From positions 1-26,509 of the forward strand of contig DWWR01000018.1 of NCBI GenBank assembly GCA_019119645.1: a DNA stretch of 26,509 bases, written 5' to 3'. Under the pieces are notes generated by a model. It was not told where the DNA came from and made no database searches. It worked only from the letters and a program-made list of their open reading frames with translations. Both the position numbers and the translations under genes were made by a program. Numbering within the stretch: the stretch's first letter is position 1; each line of letters begins with the position of its first letter. Source of the DNA: Anaerobutyricum faecale. Lineage in GTDB: Bacteria > Bacillota > Clostridia > Lachnospirales > Lachnospiraceae. Shown here piece after piece: positions 1 through 8,858 of this stretch.

Positions 1-600
1 CAGTATCTTCTTTCCGACTTCTGTTGTGGTAGACGGAGACGGGGTAACGCTGGCGCCGTAGGTGCGCATCACTTCTCTTCGGAACGGCTTCTGCTCATAG
101 GATACCTTTACCATATAGACCTTACAGTCCAGATCCAGATACGCGCAGGCCATGGAAAGGGCAGTTCCCCACTGGCCGGCTCCGGTTTCGGTAGTCACGC
201 CCTTCAGTCCCTGTTTTTTTGCGTAATAGGCCTGGGCGATGGCGGAATTCAGTTTGTGACTTCCGCTGGTGTTATTTCCCTCGAATTTATAGTATATTTT
301 TGCCGGTGTATCCAGCTTTTTCTCCAGGCAGTAGGCCCGTACCAGCGGAGCCGGACGATACATTTTATAAAAATCCTGGATCTCCTGCGGAATATCAATG
401 TACGGCGTGGTGTCATCCAGTTCCTGCTGCACCAGTTCTTTACAGAAAACCGGTTCCAGCTCTTCGGCTGTCATCGGCTTGCCTGTGGCCGGATTTAACA
501 ATGGCGCCGGCTTCTTTTTCATGTCCGCGCGGACGTTATACCACTGTCTCGGCATCTCACTTTCTTCCAGATAAATCTTGTATGGAATCTCTCTGCTCAT
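1..600 (-). CDS. trpB: TrpB2-type tryptophan synthase beta chain, 5' part (runs off window)
   Basis: This PLP enzyme joins indole and serine to make tryptophan in the cytoplasm. Only the first 200 residues are present; the family is usually about 450 residues, so the gene continues beyond position 1. The start MSREIPYKIY is preceded by AGGAGAGCCT. The N-terminal extension with LNPATGKPMT and the segment RPAPLVRAYCLEKKL fit the stand-alone TrpB2 class rather than the TrpA-coupled TrpB1. The PLP lysine is expected at K116 in GNNTSGSHKLNSA, followed by ETGAGQWG. No trpA is visible in the window. TrpB2 is often a stand-alone indole-salvage enzyme, but that role is inferred here. Confidence 0.9.
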   Translation of the reverse strand, partial: MSREIPYKIYLEESEMPRQWYNVRADMKKKPAPLLNPATGKPMTAEELEPVFCKELVQQELDDTTPYIDIPQEIQDFYKMYRPAPLVRAYCLEKKLDTPAKIYYKFEGNNTSGSHKLNSAIAQAYYAKKQGLKGVTTETGAGQWGTALSMACAYLDLDCKVYMVKVSYEQKPFRREVMRTYGASVTPSPSTTTEVGKKIL

Positions 601-693
601 AGGCTCTCCTTTTCTTTTCATCTTTTTTCTTTCCCGCCGGGGAAAAAATGATGTTATATAGATTTATAATATAAACATTTTTATACCGTTATC

Positions 694-722
694 AGTTTAC
701 CGTATTAAAGCGTTTCCGTCAA
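694..722 (-). promoter_or_regulatory. Predicted sigma-A promoter of trpB2
   Basis: Read on the minus strand there is TTGACG at 717-722 and TAAACT at 694-699 with a 17-base spacer, about 95 bases before the trpB2 start. No T-box or attenuator-like structure is evident between it and the gene. Confidence 0.5.
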
Positions 723-733
723 GGCAATCTTCT

Positions 734-761
734 CATATTCCTGCCTCCAGACGCATATACA
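734..761 (+). promoter_or_regulatory. Possible sigma-E-like promoter of ylbJ
   Basis: The plus strand has CATATT at 734-739 and CATATACA at 754-761, 14 bases apart. This resembles the ATA / CATACA pattern of the mother-cell sporulation factor sigma-E. In Bacillus ylbJ is a sporulation gene, so such control would make sense. The match is partial and the call is tentative. Confidence 0.25.
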
Positions 762-787
762 TACACAAAACAGCTCAGGAAGGCGCC

Positions 788-1858
788 ATGAAATCATCTA
801 TTGTTCTGAGAATCTGCCAGATTGCATGTATCCTTTCCTTCTTTTTTCTTCTGACCCATTCTGCTCTTATTCTGGAGTATGCCAAAGACGGCCTGTCTTC
901 CTGGGCTTTTTCTGTCCTGCCGGTTCTTTTGCCCTTTATTATTTTGTCTAAATTCTGGATCTATTATGATGTACCCCAGCTGTTTTTTCACACTGCAAGA
1001 CGAATGCTTCCCGGACACAGCCGGGCGGCTCTCTGCCTTACTGTTCTTCTCCTCGGGCTGTCCTCCGGGTTTCCCATCGGGGCTATTTTTGTCCGGCACT
1101 TCTATGAAGAAGGCTTTCTCGCAAAGCGGGAAGCCGAAGAACTGCTTCCCCTCTGCTCTTTTGTAAGCCCTATGTTTCTCATGGGCTATGTCCGGCCTCT
1201 CACCGGATACAAAGCCTTATACTGGTGGCTCTTTGTCCTCAGCCTGTATCTGCCGCTGTTTTTATATTTTGGAAAATTTTTATTTGCCCACAGAAAGCAT
1301 TCAGCTCTGAGATCATTTTCTGCCAAAATCAGACCTTCTTTTGACAGCAAGCTGGCATCTGCCCGGAATAACGATGAAGTCACAGCGAACAAACGATTCT
1401 TTATTTCCAAAACAGAAAGCGGAAAAAGAAAAACAAAAGCCGGGAAAATGACAATAAAAAAAGCGAAAACAATGCAGAAATCCACGCTGCGGGATGTCTG
1501 GCTGTCTTCGCTTGAAATCATATTTACCATCGGCATCTATATGATGCTCTTTTCCATCCTCTTCGGAATCACTCTTCACGAGCCTCTGCTGCGGAGCACT
1601 GTGACAGAAGTTCTTCTTTCTAATCTGGAAATCACCACCGGCATCGCATGGCTGTCCCGGATGTCCGCCTTCTCCGGCGCTGTCCGAGGCGCTTTGATGG
1701 CTGCTGTGGTGTCTGTGGGCGGGCTGTGCACCACAGCACAGGTCTACAGCGCCACCTTCGGCTGTTCTTTTTCCATGGGGCGTTACCTCAGGATCAAGAG
1801 CATCTGCGCGCTGATGAGCGCCGTACTCGTTCTCCTGCTCTGGCAGATTGTCTGCTGA
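788..1858 (+). CDS. ylbJ: YlbJ-like sporulation integral membrane protein
   Basis: This 356-residue polytopic membrane protein resembles YlbJ, a sporulation membrane protein with a nucleoside-recognition (Gate) type fold. Visible hydrophobic segments lie near residues 7-30, 38-58, 80-105, 118-135 and 145-166, then again at 238-258 and from about 280 to the C-terminus. The motif GLSSGFPIGA (about residues 90-99) fits the family. A very basic hydrophilic linker of about 65 residues (168-232) splits the two membrane halves. The ribosome binding site is AGGAAGG before ATG. In Bacillus ylbJ lies beside coaD (ylbI) and rsmD (ylbH); here it is close to both but on the opposite strand and convergent. 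The transported or sensed ligand is unknown. Confidence 0.75.
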   Translation: MKSSIVLRICQIACILSFFFLLTHSALILEYAKDGLSSWAFSVLPVLLPFIILSKFWIYYDVPQLFFHTARRMLPGHSRAALCLTVLLLGLSSGFPIGAIFVRHFYEEGFLAKREAEELLPLCSFVSPMFLMGYVRPLTGYKALYWWLFVLSLYLPLFLYFGKFLFAHRKHSALRSFSAKIRPSFDSKLASARNNDEVTANKRFFISKTESGKRKTKAGKMTIKKAKTMQKSTLRDVWLSSLEIIFTIGIYMMLFSILFGITLHEPLLRSTVTEVLLSNLEITTGIAWLSRMSAFSGAVRGALMAAVVSVGGLCTTAQVYSATFGCSFSMGRYLRIKSICALMSAVLVLLLWQIVC

Positions 1859-1945
1859 AAACTGTGCCCGAGGGATCCCGGGACACCGCTTCTCCACAAC
1901 ACAACAGCCACCGCCGGTTTTGGCAGGCTGTCCGGCAGGGCGGAC

Positions 1946-2560
1946 CTACTCGGTCTGACCTCCGCTGTTTTCTTTCTTTTCAAAATCCTCCTTGCTCCGG
2001 GCACTTCTCGCTCCGTTGCCCAGCTGGAGATCTATCTCGTGTTTGTCTTCCTGAATCTGCCTGTGCTCATCTCTTAACTTGGTGATCACCGAATCAAAAT
2101 ACTGTTTCTCCTGGTCAATGATGCTGTTGTACATATATTCCAGTCCGCTTAACATATTCTGCGTATATTGAAGGGCGCCGGTCTGCAGGGTCCGGGAGGT
2201 CTCTCTGGCGCGGCCAATGATATCGTCAGCCTCGGTCTGCGCATTTTTGACAAGTTCTTCCGCCCGCATGTTGGCGAGAGCCACGATCTCGTTGTCATCA
2301 ATCATGACGCCAGCCTCCTTGGCGGCATCCTGTACGATTCTCTCCGCCTTGGCTTTGGCATCGGCAATGATGGATTCCCTCGTCTCGATGATCTGCCGGC
2401 TCTCCGCCAGCTCTCTTGGAAGCTGTGTCCGCAGTTCATCCATCATGGCAAGCAGTTCTTCCCTGTTTACCTTGATCATGCTGCCTCCGCTTAAAACGCC
2501 AGTTGTCTTACAGGTATCAATATACACTTCGATTTCTTCAATTAACTGGTCTACATTCAT
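1946..2560 (-). CDS. Coiled-coil protein, often annotated as ATPase subunit-like
   Basis: This 204-residue soluble protein is mostly helical and highly charged. It begins MNVDQLIEEIEVYIDTCKTT. From about residue 30 to 175 it has long Ala/Glu/Lys/Arg-rich heptad-like stretches such as ADAKAKAERIVQDAAKEAG, typical of DivIVA-like or V-ATPase subunit H-like coiled coils. It has no signal peptide, membrane segment or nucleotide-binding motif, so an ATPase label would be misleading. The start ATG follows CAGGAGGAATGAAAT. It is the third gene behind rsmD and coaD (33-base gap to coaD), so it is probably cotranscribed. A structural or cell-division role is possible but not shown. Confidence 0.8.
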   Translation of the reverse strand: MNVDQLIEEIEVYIDTCKTTGVLSGGSMIKVNREELLAMMDELRTQLPRELAESRQIIETRESIIADAKAKAERIVQDAAKEAGVMIDDNEIVALANMRAEELVKNAQTEADDIIGRARETSRTLQTGALQYTQNMLSGLEYMYNSIIDQEKQYFDSVITKLRDEHRQIQEDKHEIDLQLGNGARSARSKEDFEKKENSGGQTE

Positions 2561-2593
2561 ATTTCATTCCTCCTGAATCCCTTCCCGGTACAA

Positions 2594-3136
2594 TCAGTCT
2601 GCGCCGCTGCCTTCCTGGCATCCGGAAGCCGGATCACCGCTGATCTCTGTTTGTCTGTGTTCATCTATCTTCTCATATACCTTTTGTCGCACGTAGTCCG
2701 GAACAAATGGCGTGATATCTCCGTCAAACATTGCCAGCTCTCTGACGGTGCTGGAGCTTAAAAAAGAATACTTTGCGCTGGTGGCAAAAAACATCGTCTC
2801 CACGTCAGGATGTAGCTGCTTATTGGTCTGCGCCATCATCAGCTCATACTCAAAATCGGAGACCGCCCGGATTCCGCGGACAATCACGTCGGCATGCACC
2901 TGCTTCGTAAATTCAATCAATAATCCGTGAAAAGACACGACTTCCACATTGGGATAATCCTTCACCACTTCCCGGATCATATCCACTCTCTCCTCAAAAT
3001 TAAAGAGCGGCGTCTTTGTCTGATTCTTGAGCACTCCGACGATCACCTTGTCAAACACTTCTGCTGCCCGGCGGATGATATCAAGATGTCCGTAAGTGAT
3101 CGGGTCAAAACTTCCCGGATAAACTGCTGTTGCCAT
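2594..3136 (-). CDS. coaD: Phosphopantetheine adenylyltransferase
   Basis: This enzyme transfers AMP from ATP to 4'-phosphopantetheine, giving dephospho-CoA in the penultimate step of CoA synthesis. The nucleotidyltransferase signature is clear: GSFDPITYGHLD with the TxGH motif at residues 14-17, R88-region VRGIRAVSDFEYE, and SSSTVRE for ATP binding near residue 130. The length of 180 residues is slightly longer than the usual ~160 because of a polar tail. It lies 36 bases after rsmD, the classic rsmD-coaD pairing of Firmicutes. Confidence 0.96.
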   Translation of the reverse strand: MATAVYPGSFDPITYGHLDIIRRAAEVFDKVIVGVLKNQTKTPLFNFEERVDMIREVVKDYPNVEVVSFHGLLIEFTKQVHADVIVRGIRAVSDFEYELMMAQTNKQLHPDVETMFFATSAKYSFLSSSTVRELAMFDGDITPFVPDYVRQKVYEKIDEHRQTEISGDPASGCQEGSGAD

Positions 3137-3172
3137 ATTTTTCTTACCTTTCTCTTATGATGATATATAGAA

Positions 3173-3724
3173 CTATTTTCCGATGAAAATGTGCTGATTC
3201 GTCTTGTATTTTTTCTGTTTGATCATGTGAAATTCCGTCTTGTCCAGATAAGAAAAATCTGTCTCCAGATCCGCTTCCACAATAATTCTCGTCTCAGCGT
3301 CACACAGAGACGACTTCTCAAGGAAAAGCAGCACTTCTTTCTCGAGAAGCTTCCCATAAGGAGGGTCCATAAAAATGAACGAAAATGCCCGGCCTTCTCT
3401 GTCAAGGCGCTTCAGTGCGTACATAACATTTTCTTCCATCAAAACAGCCCGTTCCGCCAGATGGGTATGTGCCAGATTCTCCCGGATACAGGCGGCAGCC
3501 CTGCGGTTATTCTCCACAAAAACGGCTTCCTCAGCCCCCCGGCTCAGCGCTTCAATGCCGATGGCTCCGCTTCCGCTGAACAGATCCAGGAAACGGCTGC
3601 CCTCCACATCATAGGACAGCATGTTATACAGCGTCTCCTTGATGCGGTCCGTCGTCGGCCTGGTATTCATTCCTTCTATCGTTTTTAATTTCAAATGTCT
3701 TGCCGTGCCGGCTATTACTCTCAT
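3173..3724 (-). CDS. rsmD: 16S rRNA (guanine966-N2)-methyltransferase RsmD
   Basis: This SAM-dependent methyltransferase modifies G966 of 16S rRNA. The 183-residue protein starts MRVIAGTARHLKLKT and carries the SAM-binding loop FLDLFSGSGAIGIEALSRGA and the catalytic DPPY at residues 120-123 (MDPPYGK), both diagnostic of the family. The start follows AGGAACCG. It is the first gene of the rsmD-coaD-coiled-coil operon and sits about 70 bases behind a good promoter. Confidence 0.95.
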   Translation of the reverse strand: MRVIAGTARHLKLKTIEGMNTRPTTDRIKETLYNMLSYDVEGSRFLDLFSGSGAIGIEALSRGAEEAVFVENNRRAAACIRENLAHTHLAERAVLMEENVMYALKRLDREGRAFSFIFMDPPYGKLLEKEVLLFLEKSSLCDAETRIIVEADLETDFSYLDKTEFHMIKQKKYKTNQHIFIGK

Positions 3725-3790
3725 CGGTTCCTACTTCCTATCGGTTTTTTCTGTTTTTATAATTGTGCCAATTGTTTAATCATTACCTTT

Positions 3791-3818
3791 ATTTTATAAT
3801 ATCCTTCTCTTTTGTCAA
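3791..3818 (-). promoter_or_regulatory. Predicted promoter of the rsmD-coaD operon
   Basis: On the minus strand a perfect TTGACA (3813-3818) and TAAAAT (3791-3796) are separated by 16 bases, upstream of rsmD and downstream of the phosphatase gene. This marks a separate transcription unit. Confidence 0.65.
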
Positions 3819-3846
3819 GGAAAACAGGCGCTAAACCGCGTCTTTT

Positions 3847-4569
3847 CTAAAGAACAAGCTTTCTCCGGATCTTCCGGATCTCCTTTTTCCTGAGCCCCGC
3901 TTCCAGAAGATAATTCCTGAAACTGCCATACTCTGTGATCACATGATCATAAGCCGCCTCAATCCATTCCGGCTTTGAGTATTCCAGCTCTTCGAGGCCG
4001 TCATGAATCCGCAGCTCCACATGATCTTTCAAATATGTATGGGATACCTGATAATTGGCAATGATGTCTTCCTTTGACACGCCGCAGATACCAAGAAGCA
4101 GCATGGCCAGAATGCCTGTGCGGTCCTTTCCCGCCTGACAGTGAAACAACACGCAGCCTTCCTCATGGGCCAGGATAAAACGAAACAGCTGGACCACCAT
4201 ATCTTTGTATTCCACCAGATTGATATAAAACACTTCCGGTTTAAATCCCTCTTCCTTCACCGCGCGCATGTCAAGAACGGTGTCCGTGATAAACGGAAGA
4301 TTAATGTAGGTCACCTCCGGATGTTCCCGGAAAGGATTCGGATAAATGAGCGTTTCTTCTCTTCCCCTCAGGTCAATGACCGCCCGCAGCCCGTAATTCA
4401 GAAGAAAATTCTTATCTTCTTCTGTGATATCGGTCAGATTATCCGTCCTCAGAAACTGATGATACTTTGTGACAGAGCCTTTTCTCGCGGCGTAACCGCC
4501 CAGCTCTCTCACATTATATGCCTTCTCCATAGGCAGCCTGTTATAATTCAAAAGTGCATTTCTCTTCAT
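3847..4569 (-). CDS. Tyrosine-protein phosphatase (Y_phosphatase3 family)
   Basis: The protein is probably a cytosolic phosphatase for phosphotyrosine or phospholipid substrates. It carries the P-loop HCQAGKDRTG with nucleophile C144, as in the Y_phosphatase3 family (PF13350), and the family's N-terminal NVRELGGYAARKGSVTKYHQ and FLRTDNL motifs. The open frame extends upstream to 4617, but only the ATG at 4569 has a ribosome binding site (AGGAG, 9 bases before it), giving 240 residues beginning MKRNALLNYN. It is the last gene of the yloU-yloV-recG series, 91 bases after recG. The substrate cannot be read from sequence. Confidence 0.88.
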   Translation of the reverse strand: MKRNALLNYNRLPMEKAYNVRELGGYAARKGSVTKYHQFLRTDNLTDITEEDKNFLLNYGLRAVIDLRGREETLIYPNPFREHPEVTYINLPFITDTVLDMRAVKEEGFKPEVFYINLVEYKDMVVQLFRFILAHEEGCVLFHCQAGKDRTGILAMLLLGICGVSKEDIIANYQVSHTYLKDHVELRIHDGLEELEYSKPEWIEAAYDHVITEYGSFRNYLLEAGLRKKEIRKIRRKLVL

Positions 4570-4660
4570 ATCTGCTGTCTCCTCTTGTATTTTCTCTTCC
4601 GGCAGACTGCCGTACATACCGGCAGACGCCGCTGCTTCTCTCTGCTGTCTCCGGATATAT

Positions 4661-6682
4661 TTATAAATTTCTTGCGTAATTTAACGCTTCATCCAAAGAG
4701 TACTGATGCAGTTTTCTAAAATTATACCCCTCCGCTTTCAAAAAGTCGACGGCTTCCGCAGCGGTTTTCAAAATATCCGCGTTCTCATAAATATCTCCCA
4801 GAGCAAAATTCATGGTGCCGCTCTGCCGGGTACCGAAAAATTCTCCCGGCCCCCGCAGCTTCAGATCCTCGTTGGCAATGTAAAAACCATCATTGGATTT
4901 TCCCACCACCGAGAGACGTTCCAGGGCTTCCTGCTGCTCTGAACCGGATATAAAAATGCAGTAAGACTGTTCTTTGCCACGGCCCACACGTCCCCGCAGC
5001 TGATGAAGCTGAGAAAGACCGAACCGCTCCGCATTTTCTATGAGCATCACAGTGGCGTTGGGCACGTCTATTCCCACTTCCACCACAGTGGTGGAAACGA
5101 GAACCTGTATCTTTCCGCTGGCAAACTGCTCCATGATCTCATTTTTTTCAGCCGGACTCATTTTTCCGTTGAGCGCCTCCACACGGATGGACGGCGGCAG
5201 CGCCTGGGCGAGCATTCCCGCATAGGAAGTGACATTTTCCACGTCCAGGGTCTCGCTTTCCTCGATCATTGGACAGATGACATAAGCCTGCCTGCCCAAT
5301 GCCACCTGTTTTTGAATAAAATTCCACGCCGCCGGACGGGCAGTCTGTTTCACCACGCAGTTCTTGATGGGCAGCCTTGACGCCGGCAGTTCATTCATCA
5401 CGCTGATATCCAGATCCCGGTACAAGATCATGGCGAGGGTTCTGGGAATCGGCGTCGCGCTCATGACCAGCACATGGGGTTCCATCCCCTTGTGCATCAG
5501 AGCATCTCTCTGTTTGACGCCAAACCGGTGCTGTTCGTCTGTCACCGCCAGCGCCAGATTCTTAAAAACCACATCTTCCTGGATGATGGCGTGAGTTCCG
5601 ATGACAATATCAACCTCGCCGCTCTCACAAAGTCTCTTGACGGCTTTTTTCTCCGACGCTTTCTGAGAGCCGGTCAGAAGTCCGATCCGCACACCCCTTG
5701 GCGCCAGCATATTCCGGAAGGACTCATAATGCTGCAGCGCCAGCACCTCCGTCGGCGCCATGAGTGCCCCCTGGTATCCGTTTTTTACCACAGCGTAGAG
5801 AGCCGTCATAGCCACAATGGTCTTTCCTGAACCCACGTCTCCCTGGACCAGACGGTTCATGGCACTGGTTCCCGCCATATCTTTGCGGATATCCTCCAGA
5901 GTCTCTTTCTGCGCTCCGGTCAGCGCATACGGCAGGGAATCCACGAAATTCCGGACCTTCTCTCCCATGGTGATGACATAATGATTCAAGGTCTTATGTT
6001 CCTTTTCCTGCAAAAGCTCCAGGGCGCTGAAAAACCGGAAGAACTCGTCAAAAATGATCCGTCGCCGGGCTTCCGTCAGCGGTTTCGGTCCCGATGGAAA
6101 ATGAATCTCCCTGAGAGCGGTATCTTCTTCCGCCAGTCCGTAATACTTCCGGACATTTTCCGGAAGAAATTCTTCCGCCCGGTACATATCAAAAGCGGCA
6201 GTCTGCGCTTTTCGCAGAGTCTTATTGGACAATCCTGCGGTCAGGGGATATACCGGCTGGAACGTCTCCATCATCTCCCGGTATTTTTCCCTGGAACAGT
6301 ACTCCGGATGTTCCAGCATCACCCGGCCGTTTTTATAAACCGGCGTTCCTGTAAAAACATATCTCTGTCCCTGTTTCAGAGTTCTGTGCAGATACGGCAT
6401 ATTAAACCACCGCAGAAAAATCTGTCCGCTTTCATCGGCGGCCAGGCAGGTACAGATCTTCAGCCTTCCCGCCGACTTCAGATGGACCGGCGAAGCGATC
6501 TCGCAAAAAATAGAACACCTCACTCCGGTTTTTACCTCACTGACAGAAACCGGCTCCGGGTAGGCCATATAACATCTCGGATAATGATGCACCAGATCCT
6601 CCACCGTCTCAATATGAAGCCGTTTCAGAAGTTTTTCTGTCTTTTCTCCGATTCCTTTTATGTCTCGTACTGAAACTCCCAT
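4661..6682 (-). CDS. recG: ATP-dependent DNA helicase RecG
   Basis: RecG reverses stalled replication forks and migrates Holliday junctions. The 673-residue protein has the N-terminal wedge/OB region (GIGEKTEKLLKRLHI, then PRCYMAYPEP), Walker A GDVGSGKT, the DEQH box in VTDEQHRFGVKQR, MSATPIPRTLA, and the C-terminal LRGRVGRGKEQSYC with LKLRGPGEFFGTRQSG, all typical of RecG. The frame is open to 6727, but the ATG at 6682 follows AGGAG by 7 bases and gives the usual family N-terminus, so that start is preferred. It lies downstream of yloV, as in Bacillus and clostridia. Confidence 0.96.
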   Translation of the reverse strand: MGVSVRDIKGIGEKTEKLLKRLHIETVEDLVHHYPRCYMAYPEPVSVSEVKTGVRCSIFCEIASPVHLKSAGRLKICTCLAADESGQIFLRWFNMPYLHRTLKQGQRYVFTGTPVYKNGRVMLEHPEYCSREKYREMMETFQPVYPLTAGLSNKTLRKAQTAAFDMYRAEEFLPENVRKYYGLAEEDTALREIHFPSGPKPLTEARRRIIFDEFFRFFSALELLQEKEHKTLNHYVITMGEKVRNFVDSLPYALTGAQKETLEDIRKDMAGTSAMNRLVQGDVGSGKTIVAMTALYAVVKNGYQGALMAPTEVLALQHYESFRNMLAPRGVRIGLLTGSQKASEKKAVKRLCESGEVDIVIGTHAIIQEDVVFKNLALAVTDEQHRFGVKQRDALMHKGMEPHVLVMSATPIPRTLAMILYRDLDISVMNELPASRLPIKNCVVKQTARPAAWNFIQKQVALGRQAYVICPMIEESETLDVENVTSYAGMLAQALPPSIRVEALNGKMSPAEKNEIMEQFASGKIQVLVSTTVVEVGIDVPNATVMLIENAERFGLSQLHQLRGRVGRGKEQSYCIFISGSEQQEALERLSVVGKSNDGFYIANEDLKLRGPGEFFGTRQSGTMNFALGDIYENADILKTAAEAVDFLKAEGYNFRKLHQYSLDEALNYARNL

Positions 6683-6694
6683 TGTATTCTCCTC

Positions 6695-6736
6695 ACAAAG
6701 TAAAAGGGAAAGCCGGCCTATGTCCAAGCTTTCCCC
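6695..6736 (-). terminator. Weak intrinsic terminator or attenuator between yloV and recG
   Basis: Minus-strand GGGAAAGC and GCTTTCCC (6728-6735 and 6706-6713) form an 8-bp stem followed by TTTTACTTTG. The U-run is interrupted, so it probably reduces rather than stops readthrough into recG. Confidence 0.45.
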
Positions 6737-6751
6737 GCAGTTCGTATCCGT

Positions 6752-8443
6752 TTATTCCACAGATACCATGTAATAATAAATCGGCTGTCCGCCAAAGTTT
6801 GTCTCAATCTCCACATCCGGGAACATCTCTTCCACCTTCGCCGCAAGCTCCGCCGCCTGCTCCTGTGTGACGCTGTCGCCATAGTACAGAGAAATCAGTT
6901 CCGAATCCCCGTCCACCATATGAGACAGAAGATCCAGGGTCGTCTGTGCCACATCCGTACCCACAGCCTGAATGCCGTCATCATCAATTCCCATGATATC
7001 TCCGTTCCGGATCGTCTTTCCGTTAATGGACGTATCACGGACTGCATAGGTCACCTGTCCGCTCAGAATATTCTGATAACATTCCGTCATACCTTCTTTG
7101 TTCTCTTCCGCATCCATCTCCGGCATGTATCCCACCATGGCGGAAATGCCCTGCGGAATCGTCTTTGTCGGCAGAACGATGATATTTTTATCTCCGGTCA
7201 GCTTCGCTGCCTGCTCTGCCGCCAGGATGATATTTTTATTATTTGGAAGAATAAAGATATTCTCCGCATTGACCTGCTCAATGGCTTCCAGCATGTCTTC
7301 CGTGCTCGGATTCATGGTCTGTCCGCCCTCGATCAGATAATCCACGCCGAGATCTTTAAAAATCTCGCTGAGTCCGTCTCCGATGGAAACAGCGATGAAT
7401 CCTATCTTCTTCGGTGGTTCCTTGGTCTGCTGTGCGGCCAGAGCCTCCTCTTCTCTCTGACGGGCGGCTACCTTCTCCGCATCCTTTATGAGTTTTTCCT
7501 CATGCTCCAGACGCATGTTGTCCACCTTCATATTAGAAAGAGGGCCATAGGTGAGCGCTTTCTCAAAGGCCTGTCCCGGATGATTGGTGTGCACGTGTAC
7601 CTTGCAGATATCATCATCAGCCACCAGCACCAGGGAATCTCCAATGCTCAGAAAATATTCTTTCAGTTCTTTTTCTTCTTCCGCAGAAAGCGGCTGGTTC
7701 AGCATGATGATAAACTCTGTACAGTAACCAAACTTAATATCCGCCGGCGGCACGTACTCTCCGCCTTTGGCCGGCGCTGACGGTTCAGAAACCGCGCGGC
7801 CCTCCGGAATCACGACATCTGTCACCTTTCCGGTCAGCGCATCGAGAACTCCCTGCAGAACTTCCATCAGTCCCTGACCACCGGAATCCACTACGCCGGC
7901 TTCTTTCAGGACCGGAAGCATTTCCGGCGTCCTGGCCAGCACTTCATACCCGTAGGAAATAATTTCCTCACAATAAGGAATCAGCTCCAAATCCGTCTCT
8001 GACAGCTCAGACGCCTTCTCCGCCATACCTCTCGCCACCGTCAGGATGGTTCCTTCTTTCGGCTTCATAACCGCCTTGTAGGCCGTCTCCACAGCCCGGT
8101 TAAAACCGGCGGCAATCTCTTCTTTTCCGAGGCTGTCCGCCTTGGAAACCGATTTGGTAAATCCGCGGAACAACTGAGAAAGAATCACGCCGGAGTTACC
8201 TCTGGCCCCCCGCAGAGAACCTCCGCTGATCGCTTTGCAGAGGGTGGATATGGTCGGCTGTGACAACTTCTCCACCTCTCTGGCTGCTGACAGAATCGTC
8301 AGAGACATATTGGTGCCCGTATCCCCGTCCGGAACCGGAAACACATTTAACTCATTAATATATTCCTTCTGTTCGTTAATGCGGTTTGCACCGGCTAAAA
8401 ATAATTTCTGAAATGCTTTTGCATCTATGGTCTGTGTACCCAC
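6752..8443 (-). CDS. yloV: DAK2-domain protein YloV / fatty acid kinase FakA-like
   Basis: This 563-residue protein has an N-terminal DAK2 (dihydroxyacetone-kinase-like) ATP domain. The metal- and nucleotide-binding loop is NVFPVPDGDTGTNM, with D39 and D41, followed by GGSLRGARGNSGVILSQLFRG. The C-terminal half is the YloV/FakA extension. In Firmicutes this family phosphorylates fatty acids bound by DegV/FakB proteins, feeding exogenous acyl chains into phospholipid. No degV/fakB is present here. The start is GTG at 8443, preceded by GGAGGAGCTGTT. Placement after the Asp23-family gene is the conserved yloU-yloV pair. Confidence 0.9.
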   Translation of the reverse strand: MGTQTIDAKAFQKLFLAGANRINEQKEYINELNVFPVPDGDTGTNMSLTILSAAREVEKLSQPTISTLCKAISGGSLRGARGNSGVILSQLFRGFTKSVSKADSLGKEEIAAGFNRAVETAYKAVMKPKEGTILTVARGMAEKASELSETDLELIPYCEEIISYGYEVLARTPEMLPVLKEAGVVDSGGQGLMEVLQGVLDALTGKVTDVVIPEGRAVSEPSAPAKGGEYVPPADIKFGYCTEFIIMLNQPLSAEEEKELKEYFLSIGDSLVLVADDDICKVHVHTNHPGQAFEKALTYGPLSNMKVDNMRLEHEEKLIKDAEKVAARQREEEALAAQQTKEPPKKIGFIAVSIGDGLSEIFKDLGVDYLIEGGQTMNPSTEDMLEAIEQVNAENIFILPNNKNIILAAEQAAKLTGDKNIIVLPTKTIPQGISAMVGYMPEMDAEENKEGMTECYQNILSGQVTYAVRDTSINGKTIRNGDIMGIDDDGIQAVGTDVAQTTLDLLSHMVDGDSELISLYYGDSVTQEQAAELAAKVEEMFPDVEIETNFGGQPIYYYMVSVE

Positions 8444-8501
8444 AACAGCTCCTCCTTAAACACATCGATAGTCAAATATAGATTCGTCCGTCTCTCTATT
8501 C

Positions 8502-8858
8502 TCAGTCGACAATGCGGACGCCCTCCACATATATATTGATCTTCTCCACAGTCATATCCGTGAACTTCTCTACTCTGTATTTCACACTCTGAATCAAATT
8601 CTCCGTCACCGTCGCGATGGAAACACCGTAGACCACAATGATATGAAAATCAATAGAAATCTTGTTATCCTGCAGCTTCACCTTGACGCCCTTGGTGAGA
8701 TTATCTCTTTTCAGAAGCCTTACCAGACCATCCTTCATGTTGACGGAGGCCATACCCACGATGCCAAAACATTCCAGTGCGTTCATACCGGCATACTTTG
8801 CGATAACTTCTTCATCTATTACAACCTGACCTAAATCTGTCTGCATCTGACCTTTCAT
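8502..8858 (-). CDS. yloU: Asp23/Gls24 family envelope-stress protein YloU
   Basis: This 118-residue protein matches the Asp23/Gls24 family. It has LGQVVIDEEVIAKYAGMNALECFGIVGM at the N-terminus and the alternating beta/alpha pattern ending KINIYVEGVRIVD. Family members are abundant membrane-associated proteins linked to cell-envelope homeostasis. The frame is open to 8873, but GGAGG lies 8 bases before the ATG at 8858, so MKGQMQTDLG is the likely N-terminus. It is followed by yloV after 58 bases, the standard Firmicute arrangement. Confidence 0.9.
   Translation of the reverse strand: MKGQMQTDLGQVVIDEEVIAKYAGMNALECFGIVGMASVNMKDGLVRLLKRDNLTKGVKVKLQDNKISIDFHIIVVYGVSIATVTENLIQSVKYRVEKFTDMTVEKINIYVEGVRIVD

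Noticed and set aside
1313..1897. 194-residue minus-strand open frame opposite ylbJ
   Set aside because: The opposite strand encodes a coherent membrane protein; this frame has no plausible start signal and a shadow-like composition.
1859..1945. Possible terminator between the convergent ylbJ and coiled-coil genes
   Set aside because: Short GC-rich inverted repeats are present (GCCGG/CCGGC), but no T-run follows on either strand.
5981..6673. 230-residue plus-strand open frame within recG
   Set aside because: It overlaps the wedge domain of RecG in antisense and shows no family motifs.
6920..7780. 286-residue plus-strand open frame within yloV
   Set aside because: It is antisense to the well-conserved DAK2 protein, and its translation shows the biased composition of a non-coding frame.
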